From Epiperipatus broadwayi (lineage: Eukaryota; Onychophora; Udeonychophora; Euonychophora; Peripatidae), in NCBI GenBank assembly GCA_028023455.1, contig JAQFVV010000018.1, positions 10,248,771 to 10,312,770 of the forward strand: DNA of 64,000 nt, in the 5' to 3' direction. The notes under the pieces were generated by a model that worked only from the letters and a program-made list of their open reading frames with translations, was not told the DNA's origin and searched no databases. This document shows positions 23,691 to 37,687 of this stretch, piece by piece. The translations under genes were made by a program, and so were the position numbers. Position 1 is the stretch's first letter; each line of letters starts with the position of its first letter.

Positions 23691-25620
23691 GGAAATATAG
23701 GTCAATTTAAGATATAACCAAGTATACTGAGTTTGAAACAATGGCTGGACAGAATTTGATCAGATTAAAATTAAACAAAAATGTAATGGAAACAAAAGGT
23801 TATGTCCTGTTTCTAGAGATGTGCAAAATGGATAAAATATCTTGCCTCAAGGCAGAATTCTTTAAATAGTTGCATTACGTATAAATAGCTAAATTTTTGA
23901 CTATCAGGGATTTCACGTTAGTTTATTTTGTGAAATAAATAATGTCGGGGTAAAGAAAAAGACTGTTTGCTTCACCATACCTCTGGGAATCTAATCTCCC
24001 ATTCACTATGCCAAAGCTTGATACATCTTGGCCTTATGTGAACTGTTCAAAGAAGATGCTTTCCTGATAAGGAACTGTAAATCTCTACCAATGTCTGTTT
24101 CCATCCAAACCAATTTATGATCATGATCCACCAATTACCTGCATTGTGTCAACAAGTTGGCCAAAGTAAAATGTCTATATTGCTGTCAACTAGTGAATTC
24201 TTAATTAATCTAACTTTTATTTAAAATTATACTGTAATCCTTTTCTTATTATATTTAATTCTAAAACCCATTTTGTATAATGCTCAATAATGTCTATACA
24301 ATTTATTCTAATACTGTATTAAGTTCTTCAATTTTAATGTGGCAATTTAGATAGAATTTTATTTTCTCTTAGTTTGTTATTTTGATTTATTTTAATATGC
24401 CAAGTCGGTATCCAACCCAGTAAGTAAATTTAAACCCCACGGTCATAGTTTTCTTCTATTAAATTATTGGAGATGTAAATTTTCATTTAAGGTTAATTAT
24501 TCTAAACTCGCTTGGTTTTGTACCAATTTTATATAATAATGTTTACTTTTAAATGGCAGGCAACACTTTAATGTCTGTACCCAGTTGCCCTCAATAATTA
24601 TAAAATAAATCCTTACCTAATCATTGAAATTGGTTTTGCCAATTTATTTAATTAAATCTCACCAGAAGTGAGTTTAATATTTAATGTATAATCTACCTAT
24701 ATATGATGTATGATTTTATTTTGTAACTATGTCAAATTATACATGCATTGATCACTTATAGAAGTATAGGGAGATATTTTAGAAGTGTGGGAGAAACAAT
24801 TAATTCCCCTTTAATCTTTATACTCTGACCCATTTTACATTTTATTATGCATTATTTAAATTGCCTGTGGATGGTTTGTGTTTAGGCATTCCATTGCGCC
24901 AGGTAGCATATTATTTTAAACAAGTATAAATTAGTTTATCATAGCTGTTAACGGTATAAACTATCTATATATTGTAGGCATTATTGGGATATTGTTACAA
25001 TCATTTAATTCATTGCTTTTCTTGCTTTACCATGCACCATGGGATCTTCAGCATGCCCAGACCCAAATCATCATTATCCCTCATAAAGTAGATGCTTTTC
25101 CTGCTAGGAATCTCTTTCAGGCACTTCTAATGAATACAGGTATGGGAAAATATGAGTAAACCATCCCAACATACTAGCTTGTGCCACTATTCCTCAGAGA
25201 TATTTTCTTGGCCATCATGAGGACATATTCTCACTCTTGTGCCATTATTCTTCAGAGCTATGTCCTTGGCAATTGTACAGACATAGACTCACTCTTGTGC
25301 AAATATGACAAAGCCATTCAGAGGGTCTTAAGTGACCTCATTCATATATACAATTGTAAATTTTAACGTAATATATTGTTAATTTATTATACCCTTGCAA
25401 TGCTATCTGTAAGCCGTAACTGTATGCTTTTTGCTACCCCTATTTAATTATTTAGGTCAGATTACATAATTGCAGCTTGTTTTAGGCTGAACCATCTTAC
25501 TCCCGCCCATTTGAGCAATCTCCCAAATCTTGTTGATATGTGATCTCGCACGCTCAATTTTTTTTTGTGCACATCAAACAATTTCAACAGTCTATCTTAA
25601 ATCTTACAAGGGGACAGATA
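23691..25620. other. Slightly GC-richer region, unrecognised, with a short tandem repeat
   Basis: Composition rises around 23940-24190 and 25020-25600. The two segments share a loosely similar stretch (GATGCTTTCCTGATAAGGAA near 24055 and GATGCTTTTCCTGCTAGGAA near 25090), hinting at two relics of one element. A ~58-bp unit beginning CTTGTGCCA repeats about 2.2 times between 25173 and 25300. No family was identified on either strand. It could be a worn retroelement or an LTR. Confidence 0.35.
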
Positions 25621-27050
25621 TTCTTAGAATTAATCTACAATGAATTACAGAGATGATGCATTCAGGAGAGACATATTTAAAAATATATAAAATATGTCAG
25701 CTGAGTGGTCAATAAGAAATTTATATTGTAGGAATGTACTGTATAAAGAGTTGAGTAGTTTGCTCATTCTAGCATATTTTCTTCAAACCATTAAGTTTTA
25801 TAAAGCTTTAACATATAAATGGTGTGTTAACAATTAGATAGAAAGAAGCTTTCCAGGAAAAAAACATTCACACATATTATTTAACAAAAAATTCATAGTA
25901 TTTTAACAACTCTATTTATTTTCTCCATCTACATTAAACTATATTTTCATACGAGTATATTATTTTATGAAAAAATCCACATTTATATTTAATTGCTATT
26001 CCCTTGAAAAAAAGCTACTACAATAAATTAGCAAAGTATCATATTAATATCTTTATCTTATTCACACCACAGTAGAATAAACATTAGACATTATGTTTAT
26101 CATCATTCTCAATTCATCAATCTCAAATACCTGGACTTGAAATAGGGAATTTCCACTTTTCAGAAAGCTACTCAAGCAACTGTTCAATTTTATTAAAATA
26201 TATTAATATTGTTCCCTTTTTTAAATATTGAAGCATATTTATGATAATGAGAAATTCAAACACAATTTCTACATTTTTGTATTCTGGTTTACTCGTATAT
26301 TTGAATTTTTGATACATTTCGACCGTATCTTCCAGACAATCTCAGTTTACAAATATAAAACTGAAAGAAAGGATATATTTCTAGAGAGAGAACGAATGGT
26401 TAATAGCAATCAAAATGCATTTTTCAAATTAAAATATAAAACAATTATTTATTACTGGAATTTACACTTATTTTATTGCGTTTATTTTACCTTATATTTG
26501 TTGTATATATTTACATTATATATACATGGGAATTTTTAAATAATTATGTTTAATTTGTAAACAATAACAAACGGAACAAAGTAGAAGGGTAATTTTATTT
26601 ATTTATTTAAAGTTAATCAAATATGTTTTGAAATAATACATGTAAAAAAAAAGCTTTTATTTTTTTTTATTATTCAAAAGTATAACTTAAAATTTAAGTG
26701 TAGGTGGATAGAGAAACTAACCAGAAAGAAAAATAAATAAATTAATGGTTTTTATGATTCACCTGCAACTAAAAAATACTGCTTAGATGAACAATGTTTT
26801 TTCTTTCAGTTTAGTAGACTGGGAGGGGGGGGGGTAGTAAATTACTGTAACTGAACGAGTCGTAGAAAAAAAAAAAAACATGCAAGTTTCTGATCTTTGA
26901 TTTATGATTTTACTAATGATTAACTACCTGAAGCAATCCGAGATATAGGGTCTACATACATTGATGCTGATCGTATGATTTTATATTATTCTTCCGAAAA
27001 GTTTTTTTTTACTTGATTTTCAATTTCTTTGAATAAGTAATCAAATGGGT
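25621..27050. other. A+T-rich stretch without recognised feature
   Basis: Long open frames here (for example 26228-26539) are biased to F, Y, I, K and N as chance frames in A+T-rich DNA are. A poly-G run (GGGAGGGGGGGGGG) sits at about 26821. Confidence 0.5.
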
Positions 27051-27059
27051 TATTACTCT

Positions 27060-27165
27060 GCAGCTCATAAAAAAGTTTAAGTACTGGAAGTGAAAAGATT
27101 GGGCTACAATCCTTGGACTTCAACGCAAAATCTATCACTTTGCCACTGTACTAAATGTAGGATAA
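27060..27165 (-). mobile_element. tRNA-derived SINE-like segment
   Basis: On the minus strand TTAGTACAGTGGCAAAGTGA gives a perfect RNA polymerase III A-box (TRGYNNARYGG form). About 30-40 bases further GGATTGTAGCCC is a two-mismatch B-box. The spacing is right for a tRNA-like head. No intact acceptor stem, A-tail or target duplication was found, so this is either a SINE relic or a tRNA pseudogene. Confidence 0.4.
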
Positions 27166-30049
27166 TTTCTTCAATGATCACTCTCTTCTATTTTTACTTT
27201 CATGTATTTTATATTTTTGTAATGAAGTATATCATTTTATAAAATGAAAAATAATTTCATAGAGATTACTAGTACTTTAAGTGAACCAAATATAATAAGT
27301 AAAACTGCATATTTTTAATTTTCTAGTCTATAACCACCTCATACTCATGAATATATATCTAAAATAATTCACATGATATATATATATATATACCCACATT
27401 AATCATATAAATGACATTTCAACTTATTGTCTATTTGGTTTTTAAGCTGTTCATCTTCTGTTTTTATTTTGATCATTTCAAGTATTTTACACTTTTCTAA
27501 TGAAAATATGCCCAAAATAAAATAATTTCCAATTGGTCATTTGTTCTCAGGGTAAATATTCAGACTTAATTTGATCAATTATTTACTTGTTTTCTCAATG
27601 ATCCATGATATTATCAAATGTTTTCAAATAAAGGCAAAACTCTCCATACAGTAGTATGTGCTAGTATAGAGATGGTGATCATGTGATGTTTAATGTTTTC
27701 AAATACTTTTTCTATTTTGCTTTTTCATCATACAACTATTATATCAGTACAAATTTATCATATAATATCAATGCTTAAACAAATTAGCATATTTTTAAAA
27801 TTTCTAAATCTAATAATTTTTTCCCAGGCATTTTAATAAAAATTCTGTCTAGTAACAGTAGATACTAACTATATTGTCACTGGATCCTTAACTGCTAATG
27901 AATTATCCACAGAAGCAAAAAATGCTAATGATTTCTATGTCAAATGTTGTTATTGTTGAGATTTATTTATTTTTTTTACATATTTATCCAATAATTCAAT
28001 ATTTTCAGTTTGTTCTTGAATTTTCTTAATGCATATAATTATTTTCATGTCTTCTTCATTTTCATTTATAAAAATGATTGTTTTCAATCAATATGACTTC
28101 TCATATACAATGCATAAATTAACATGGTAGCCTATCTAATCTCTAATGTTAAACCAGTCTGCATCATCAAATCCTATTTTAAAACTATAGTTTTTCTAGT
28201 TCCATGTAAAGATTTGTCATAAAACAATTCTGCATACATTCATATTCTGTAATTTAATCTAGTCAACGGAATAAAAGAAAATGTGTAATTTACCATAATA
28301 TAATAAAATTCTTTTGGTATCTCTTACTCATTTTAATTATTATTATATATTGTTCTTTAACTGCATGTAAGATAAAGTATAGTATACAATAGTTTACATA
28401 TTCTATCAAGATTATTTATTAAGTATAAAAATATACATTGATTTTTTCTAATCTATAGACCATTGAAAAATTATCAGAATTGACATAATCTAATTAGCAC
28501 TTTTATTAGTTATTCTTCAGTTTCAGAAAAAAATGTGATAAAATATATTCAAACATTCTTATAGCTATATGTTTTGTAATGATTTCAAAGTTAATAGGAC
28601 TATATATTCTTTTACTGATAGTTTTTTAATGCAAATAATCTCATCAAACATACTCTGATTACTTTTATTTTGGTTATAATCAGCTTTTATTTTTTTCAAG
28701 CTTGTTTCCATTTTTAATGATTTTGCAAATATTATTATATGCTCTTTGACTTATTCTTTCTTATTTTGACTTCTTTTCTTTGCATCTACTATTGTACTTT
28801 CTGACAATTATTTTGATTTTTCATTTTATTTTCTCAAAATCTTCAACAAAGTGTAATTAAAGGTCGTAAATAAGTTTGTGGGCATTTTCTCAGTTTCAAT
28901 CAAAGTTTGACATAAATAATCCACTTTTTATGGTTATTATGCCTTAATATGTTTATCCACATACTTATCTACATACACTCATAAAAATGTGTGTAAACAT
29001 GTATTATAATTATGACTATGATGCGTAACTTCCTGACTTAATATAATGCAAATGAATAAATTGTCTTCCCCAACAAAAGTTGACTTCACAATAAAGCTTT
29101 GCCCTAGTTCTAGAGTATTACTCTTGTGTTTCAATTGATTTCATGACCATATATTTAACTTTGCTGTAAATCAACCACAAAGACTCATAAGAGCTATTTT
29201 ATATTGCAAGACACCACATTTACTAAAGAATTGAAGATGTTACTATTATCCTTTTTAATCAGTATTATTATATTAATGTTTTTGTTGATTATACAATTTT
29301 AATATTGAAATTTTTTTTCTAAGCCATTCATTACTAATCATAATTTTAATGTTACTAAATTCTATTGCACAATATAGACAAACTTGTTAATATCTTTCCA
29401 CAGACATGATTTATTATATTGCATTCTGTTATGTGCCATATAGTTTCAGGACATTCTTAGAATATCCATTTGATATTACTATCTAGAATGGAATTCTTGA
29501 TTACTTATTTTGTTACTGTTCTTATATTTCTATTTTTACTAAGCCCAAGTTATTATTGATATGATTCATAGATACAAAATAACAGATATTAAGATTAACT
29601 GCTCAATCAAGAGTATGTTAGTTTCTCAAAAACTAATTACTATTTTACAATATGTCTATTTCTGACTTTTGCCTCCTCCCCATTTTTTTTTGTTTTATTG
29701 TACTCAAACATTAGTCATTTTTTAGCAATAGAATATGTATTTGGGCAAGATGCTTCCATAGATTAATTGTATACATATTTTTTACTTTAACTTTTTACCT
29801 TTTTAAAACAGAAGTATTAATATTGAGAAAGAAATTGGGAGTCCTTAGTTGTGATCTCGTATGAGATAGTATAATAAACAATTATCAGTTGAAAATTGAA
29901 ATAACAGTTTCACTCAGAAATAATATATTTAGGCATCTTATTTAGAGATCTTCCTGCCTATATCAAAAATGGTGAACTGAAAATAGCTTACTCAAAATAA
30001 TCTGATAAGGTTAACATTCCTAATGAATTGCTTATTATTGTAAAATCAA
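27166..30049. other. A+T-rich stretch without recognised feature
   Basis: Low-complexity A+T DNA; no gene, structured repeat or RNA was recognised on either strand. Confidence 0.5.
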
Positions 30050-30337
30050 TAATAATAATTATGGTAAATAAAAAAGTATTGATATTAATAAAGATAAATA
30101 TTTTTTTTCTAAATACAATATGCCATGACCCAAACAAAGGACAGCAAAGAAGTTATTAAGATTTAAAGTAGATATAGCTGCTCTTAGTGAAACAAATCTT
30201 TTTAAAAAATAAAAATCTAAATGAAAAGATAGATGGGTATAAGTTTTATTGGAAATATAGATTGAAAGGACATTACATGGTTTTGGATTCACTCTAAGAT
30301 CTAATTTTGAATTATTAGACATATCAATGAGAGGCTA

Positions 30338-30529
30338 ATGATATTTAAAATTTGTTTGTGCTATGGTATTTATGACAAATTTATTATTGAAATATGCTCT
30401 AAATTAGATTTAAAAAATTCAGGGAAAAAGAACTTTCTGAATAGGGCTATTCTATCATTATCATTAAAAAGACAACTTTTTCTCCTTGGAGACTTTAATA
30501 TTCATATTGGAAGAAACAACTATCTTTGA
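30338..30529 (+). pseudogene. Apurinic-type endonuclease fragment of LINE-D
   Basis: A 63-codon open piece within the endonuclease domain. Its C-terminal LFLLGDFNIHIG is the conserved GDFN block of APE-like LINE endonucleases, whose D and N take part in catalysis. In living copies this enzyme nicks the target DNA to prime reverse transcription. Upstream catalytic residues lie in other frames. Confidence 0.65.
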
Positions 30530-31510
30530 TCTAAAGTTATTAGCTATAATAATATTAATTCTGAGAACTCAAATAATCTATTATTGAATTTTTGCATAAG
30601 AAATTAAATATCACAAACATTTTGATTAGGCAGAAAAATTACTACAAAGAAAGTTAGATGCTATCACACTCAAGCAATAATATTTTTTGGATACAGTTGT
30701 AATGAGAAATTAGAATGCAAAAAACCAAATATTACAAGAGAACTTACATGTACACACTGTTGGATCAGATTAGTTGCTTCAAAGTTAAAATGATAATTTG
30801 TATTAAAAATACAATTTACTTCAAATATATTTGTAGAATACTTGAAAGCAACTAATATTCATGCTAAAATTGGCAATTTTCTAAGTTCATCATATTCCTG
30901 AGTAATTCTCTTCATAAAAATGTTGCAGATATAAGCAAATCTATTGGGTTGGTTTGGGGTAGGGGAGAGAATTCTAATTGGTTCTCTGACAATTAATTAT
31001 TTCATGACCTGATTAAAAGGGGAACAAGTGGCATTCTTTACTTGGTATGATAATAAATTTAAATGGCATCTTGTTAAACAATATAGAGCTTTAAAGACAC
31101 AAGTAAACAAATGATAAAAGTTTAAAAATAATTAGTGAATTAAAATTGCAAAACAAATTTAGTCATTTGTACTAAATTACAACACACCAGTTTAAAAAAT
31201 GATAAAAATCGTAACCTGTCAATGAAAAACACTCTTTTTATTCAATAATGATATTTCAAATAAAGGTATTCTGATCACCAACTCATTTTGATTTGAACAA
31301 ATGTATTCAATTAACAAACATAAAATGTGTAATCTTAAAAATGAAATGGCTTCAAATCCTAATGAGATATGAGAAGTTTAAAAAAATGATAGATGCCATA
31401 GCTCCAAAAATATTGAATTTTTTTTGCAACATATGGCCAAATAAATTGTGTCCCATAATCTTAAGGATGCTTCTATTGTTCTAGTTTATAAAAATAAAGG
31501 AAATAATCAA

Positions 31511-31640
31511 GTGTTGTTAGCTGAGAGGTCAGCGCAGCCGCCTTGCAAGCAAGCAGTTGGTTGCAGATGGTTGTTGCGGGTTCACCTCCCGGTCGATGCT
31601 ATGACATACGGAAAAATAAAAAATACATATAAAAAAAAGA
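31511..31640 (+). mobile_element. tRNA-derived SINE nested in LINE-D
   Basis: TTAGCTGAGAGGTCAGCGC gives an A-box and GCGGGTTCACCTCCCGG a B-box, so the head is tRNA-like. A short unrelated segment (GATGCTATGACATACGG) and an A-rich tail follow. It is the same family as the copy at 58663-58757, which has CGGATTCGCTTCCCGGTC, ACTTTGACGTATG and an A tail in the same order. The flanks AAATAATCAAG (31501-31511) and AAATAGAAAAG (31641-31651) agree at 8 of 11 and may be a decayed target duplication. It splits the RT frame of LINE-D between KNKGNNQ and YCFRISLL. Confidence 0.75.
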
Positions 31641-32139
31641 AAATAGAAAAGATTATGATACTGTTTTAGAATATCACTATTATCCAATACAGCAAAAAAA
31701 ATTTCAAAATTTTTTTTGAAAGGCTGTTTACAATTATAGATAAATGATTGCCAGATGTTCAATGTATTATAGCCAAGATAAGATTTTAAATTATTTTTAT
31801 AAATTTTATATGACAAAGTTAAAAAAAATCTTTTTGGCCATTGAAATTTATTCACATTATACAATTTCTATATGATTTACAGTTAGTGGCATTTGAAATG
31901 AAAAGTAGTGTAGCTCCAATTTTGTTTCCCTTTATATGATAGTGTCTTCTAAACAGTCTATGTATGAATTGATTAAGCAGGTATAAAGATTTAATGTAGA
32001 TTTGAAGTTGCAGTTTTAATTTGATCTGATAAAAGCAGAAACAGGATCTTTTTCTAGGCTTCTAGATTCACAATTTGCTGATGGTTATGCTATTTTTTCT
32101 CATTCAAAAGAAAATCTACAGAATAATAACAGGTTAAAA

Positions 32140-33065
32140 AAGGACTTGAACTCAGACTTTCAAGATTTCTAAAATTATCCACTCTATCTTACACATGACC
32201 ACATACATGTGAAAAAGAACAATGATTTATAATATACCTATTTCATGCTGAACTAGCATTCATCAGTTGGTCCAGATCACCATCTCTTACACATATATAC
32301 AGCCAGTACTCATTTTATATTAAAATAGCAAATATTCAAATTTTAATTGTCTAGCTTCAATCTCATCTACCCTCCAACTTTTCAGCCATTCATATCATTG
32401 AAAATCTGGGGATGGAACACTCAAAGCCCTTGTTAATGCCAATATTATTGTCATACCCATGTTTACTTTATGTCACTCTGACCCCTAACATATAGGACCT
32501 TAATATGTCTTTTTTTAAATATATGGAAGAGGGATGGGTAGAATACAGGCTAAATATATAATATATAAATACATGTGTATTGTCTATACTAAACTTAATA
32601 TAATTAAAAGAACTTGAACTAGATTTTCAAGCTTCCTACAACAATCCATTCTATCTTATATAACTTATACACATAACCACATACATGTGAAAAAGATAAA
32701 TAATCTCCAATATATATACTACAAGGTACCTTCCATCCCCAGATTTTCAATGATATAGATAACTGAAGAGTTGGAGTGCAGAGAAGATTGATGCTCAACC
32801 ATTAAAGTTTGAAGATTTGCTATCTTAATATAAACTGAGCAGTGACTGTATATATGTGTGGGAGATGATGAACTGGACCAACTGATGAGTGCTAATTCAG
32901 CATGAAATATTTATATTGGAAATCATTTATCTTTTTCACATATATGTGGTCATGTGTATAAGTTGTATAAGATAGATTGGGTAGTTGTAGGTAGTTTAAA
33001 AGTCTGAGTTCAAGTCCCTTCTAATAACATTAAGTTTAGTATAGACAATATACATGTATTTAAAT
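32140..33065. repeat. Cluster of family-A repeats in inverted arrangement
   Basis: A nearly full minus-oriented copy (about 32140-32560), a short minus-oriented piece (about 32600-32720) and a plus-oriented copy (about 32725-33065) lie side by side. Shared landmarks are CACATACATGTGAAAAAGA, CATCAGTTGGTCCAGATCA (and its complement TGGACCAACTGATGAGTGC), TATATACAGCCAGTACTCA and TCCCCAGATTTTCAATGATA (complement near 32395). The outer ends carry the GAACTC/GAGTTCAAGTCCCTT tRNA-like motif, so the cluster can fold back on itself. Confidence 0.75.
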
Positions 33066-36000
33066 ATTACAAATTTAATAATTAATATTAAAAAAAACTC
33101 AAATATTATATTATTGAAAATTTAAATTAATCTAAATACTTTGATAGTTCTTTAGATAGATAGACTTGGATATTGAGATATGATATAGACTGATGTGTAG
33201 CTGTTGCTTTTAATAAATTAAAAGATATATATTAGCAGTATAATAATTACTACAACTAAATTAATTGTACATAGTTATTTTACAATTTACTGTAAGTAAA
33301 TGAGACTTGAAGTCTCCATTCATTTGGAATAAAGGTACCAAAATATATTAATTTAACAAGGTTCTATATGATTCTAAAAACATGGTGGCAAGATAAGACT
33401 AATTAATATGTTTTTCAATTTTCTGGATGCGATACTATATAACTATTGTAAAGACACATTTTTTTTTTTTTTTAAATCAGGCATGTGAATTGAATAAACA
33501 ATAGGATTTTCTATATATTCAGATTAAATAGTGTTATTGTTTATATATAGATACTGGGAAAAAATTACAGTTATTGTGGTCAATTCCTGGATCAAGCCTT
33601 ACTTTGGTGATTCCTTGATTACACGATTTTATAAATAATAGATTGTGGTAATCACTCACATGTATGGTATAAGATTTATATAATAGGAATATAATCTGTA
33701 GTATATATAGGCTAGTTAAATACATTACATTTTAATTTGAATAAATAAGACTTTTGTGATAATTAAAACTACTGATGACATTTAGAAAAGGTATCTTTTT
33801 CTTTAAAAATCATATAGAAAGCGTTTACTATGAATATTTGTTACATTCCCTGATCATTGATTAGCAAACCAACTACCACTAGTTGGCTTAACAGTCTCTT
33901 ACATTAATAACTCTACTTATAAGTGAATATTATTAATATGGCTATCAGGGCATCATGTGAATGTTAATAATAATTATTCTCAACTGATTACTGGAAATAA
34001 TTTAACTTTGAACATGGCCACACATAATGATGATTAGTTGTAACTAAAGAGTGTAAGAAATGAGATGGACATAACTAATGTTGGCAATAGACATTAAGTG
34101 CTTTATATGATAATAACAAGGATTTATTTAATGACATAAATCAATAAATAATACTAATCTTACATGCACATACAAATATTTAAAATAAATAGCTGAAGCT
34201 GAATTAATGTATATGCAAGATATTGACAAAATCTTTAAGTACAGATTACATTTTAGTTCAAAGAGGCTATAATATTTCAGTTCTCTTAAATATATTACAG
34301 TGCTATTTGTGAAGAAAAGAATCTCTCCAAACTCTGAATATTCTACTTTCATGTGACCACAGGAATTTAAGACTGTTTTATCCCTAAATATGGGACTGAA
34401 TAATTCAAAGATAGTATTTTCTTCATTTTACAACTCATAATGAATTAAAGAAAATTGACTTTGAATTATAAATCATTAATCTATTCAATAGTATATTTAT
34501 TCAAAAACAGATATGAAAATATATATATATACTTTGTAATAAAATTTTATAATTAAATAAAAATGATTACTTTAGAAAAAAAAATAGTTTAAACCCAAAA
34601 ATAAGTAAACAAATTTTTTTTTATATTACTGTAAGATTACAATTATAAATCTTATATTCAGCTGCACAGCAATCTAATAACATTTTTATGATATCAAGAT
34701 TTTATTCTGACAGCAAAAAAAACTAGATATGGTCAATGGCTATAATTTCTTACTATCTTATAGACTAGCTCCAAGATTTTTTGGTTATATACTTCTACAT
34801 AGTGATTTGCTTATGCAGGAGCTATGATTTTATGGCCCAGCAATGCATAGGCAACATGTTTGCAATAGATAGGCAGGTTATTTCATTTATTCATAATCTT
34901 CTGAGTTAACAAACATGACATTTTTCATTTTGAAAAAGCCACATAAATTGATGGCTCACAGTAAACTTTGGTTAGGCAATAAGCACTATCATTTCACAAG
35001 TTACTACAGTATGTGAATTCTTTGTCATAACCAAGTAGGTTCAGCACTGAGAAATAATGTCACGAATAATTATGCAAGAAACTATTTACTTGACTCTCCT
35101 GTCTTGTTGAAAGTAAGAATCACACTATTTGATTGGTTCAGATCTCTTGTATCAATCTCTACAGTTTGTCTTATCTCACTCAACACAAAACTTGAATCTC
35201 AGCACTTAAAACTTGCTTCCACCCTTTATTAGCACCTCTTCCATTGATTGACTATATGTTTTTCAGAGCTTAAAAATCCACTTTTCAAATCCAATAATCT
35301 CTTAATTAACTTCCCTTGATTTCAACTAATTAAATTAATTAGACATTTTATTTTTATTATTTAACTATTTTTCTCTCTAATTACCAAACAACAAAAAAAT
35401 ACAAATTTGAGGTCTTTCTATGGCCATTAAATTAATATCATATTTTGAAAAAATATCTTTATCTTTTTAATTTTGAAATCCATACAGGAATTATATTTTT
35501 AATTGATTTTTTATACAATTTAAAATGATACAAAACTTACAATTATAACCTGTTACATATTCAAAAATTAAAATATGTAATAAATCTGTTTATAATCTCA
35601 CATCTTATAAACTCATATATTAAATCAATTCTCTACATGCCCACATATGTTAAAATTCAGATAACTTTTTTATTTACAAATAAATTATCATATATCACTA
35701 TAAATTTCTCACAATGGTTAATTCTCTCCCTATTCTTATATATATAATTTAAGTACTCTAAGACATATAAAATAAATTTATATTAAAAAATTAAATATAA
35801 AATTTAAGAACTTATATTAGTTAAATTGTAATTATTTATTAAGTGCACAGGAAGTATATGTAAACACTTTTAAGATACTTCAATCTGCACCAAATGCGCC
35901 TTGAAATTTATAATTGTCGAGCAATATCTTTATTTTGCTGATAGGGGGACCCTTCAAACCACAACACAAGATAGTGACTTTTATAAAGATAAGAGTGCCA

Positions 36001-37685
36001 TCTTGTATTTTTTGAAAATAGAATAGAAGAGGATGTTATGAGAAGTTTGGTTTATGTACAATTAAATATATATATATATGCTAGTTAAAAATACATATAT
36101 AAATAATCATGCTTCATGAATATTGTGTAATTAAGAAATATTGATAATTTGTTTTTAAATGGACTCTAAAAAAATGAGGAAAAAAAACAATCTGTAATTG
36201 GTGTTAAAAAACAACTTTTAATAAGCAAGAATGTGGGCTTATGAAACAGGTAAATATGTTTTTGTCATGCATCAGGAAAGCTATGTAAAAATGTTAAGAG
36301 AGATATAATTTATTCACATATTTAGTCAAAGATTCACTGACAGATTGATTTAGGGTTCATTCACATATTCATTTTATTATACTATACTTCTAGTTCCATA
36401 AAACTTTCTGACTGTAATCATTATACAGTACAAAGTTAAAGTTAGAGAAGAAGAAAAGCAGATATAAATAAGACAAATCACCATTGCTAACTAATAATGA
36501 CTGATGTAAAGAAGTTGTAAAGCTAAAAAATACTTTTAGTGATAATCTTCTTTGGGCTACAATTGAAAACTGATGAAAATAGCTTTCAACAGTATGTACC
36601 GAATGCATTATGATACTTTATCATATATGTTTGCAAAATGCAAGTTCTCATTAGTGAAATGATACCGCACCATGATCGTAATTAATGGTCTGAAAACAAT
36701 GATATTTGTCCTGAAGACCTGATGAAATAATGTTCTGTTGTTAAAAAGTTACACTAGTTTAATAAAGCGAAGTAGTATACAATTTAAAAAATTCAAAGTC
36801 CCTAAGGAGATTAATCCCAAGATGAATGGGAAAAAACTAAAGAATGGTACTAAATGATTACTGTGCAAAGAAAACATCTATAATTATAGAAAAATATGTT
36901 GGAATAGTAAGCTTGCTAATTATTAAGTCCACAACAAGATTTTTTTTTTGAGTATTAAGTATAAATGTACTTGAGCCTGAACTTAATTTTAATTCTTCTC
37001 AACTTTGTAAAGTATTATTATTTAATTAATTTTATTCTTATTATCTGGTAGATTATTATACATTGAAGTTATTGCAATTTGTATTTTTTTACAGTGATTG
37101 TGTTCATTTAGAGGTTACAGTTGAATGACATGCTCTTTTGAATTACTGTGAAATACACATGTATATTTGACAATAAAGTTAAAGTAAGGAATTATGTTAT
37201 GTTAAAAAAATATGGCAGGTTAAATTGGTTAATGAGGATTAACCATTGCATTTCTTTATAAATTAGTTTGAAAATAATGGGCTAATATTTTTCCAAATAT
37301 ATCATTTCTGAGTTAAATTCTATCTGTGTGAGCACATAATCATGATATTTTTTAAATCAGACTGTTTTAATAAACTATTTGCTTTTGTTACTTAAAAGTA
37401 AATTCAGTATTGATACAATTCTTTTTTTAAGTCTTATCTTGGTTCCCATTGTATATTTAATTGATTTATTCATATTCGTGGTTTGCTTTAAACAGGAAAT
37501 ATGGTGGAATGTAATCTATGTTTCTTTTAGAATTGTACTATATGATTTTCACAAAATGAGAATATATAGTTTAATCATCAATCTAAATCATTAATTCTGA
37601 ATAAAGTTCAGGATCTTTTATATTCCATAAATATATCATAATAATTAATTTCCTACTATTATAATATATAAACGTATTCATAGAT
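33066..37685. other. A+T-rich stretch without recognised feature
   Basis: No convincing gene, RNA or structured repeat. A somewhat less A+T-rich patch at 35040-35270 and another at 35880-36000 showed no recognisable family. Confidence 0.5.
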
Positions 37686-37687
37686 CA

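Larger units (their letters stand above)
30100..32160 (+). mobile_element. Decayed non-LTR retrotransposon 'LINE-D' (endonuclease and RT)
   Basis: A plus-strand LINE relic readable across many frameshifts. The endonuclease starts FKVDIAALSETN at about 30162, continues to QLFLLGDFNIHIGRNNYLW (about 30472-30527) and ends TCTHCWIRLVASKLK, the decayed 'GADCWTDHRLxxSKL' motif near 30790. RT pieces are LKDASIVLVYKNKGN at about 31460, YCFRISLLSNTAKKI at about 31658, FDLIKAETGS at about 32020 and FADGYAIFSHSKENLQNN (FADD-type box degraded to FADG) at about 32075-32130. This layout matches the widespread family annotated as 'craniofacial development protein 2-like' LINEs; the exact clade is not certain. 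A tRNA-SINE interrupts it at 31511. Confidence 0.7.

Noticed and set aside
26228-26539. 103-codon open frame on the plus strand
   Set aside because: Composition is almost wholly F, Y, I, K, N and L as expected of chance frames in A+T-rich DNA; no family motif, no splice or promoter context.
31529-31864. 111-codon minus-strand frame
   Set aside because: It spans the antisense of the SINE and of LINE-D RT sequence, so no real gene is implied.
34795-34862. Possible small exon (acceptor TTATGCAG, donor CAG|GTTATT)
   Set aside because: One frame is open but the 19 residues resemble nothing, the donor is weak and chance AG/GT pairs are frequent.
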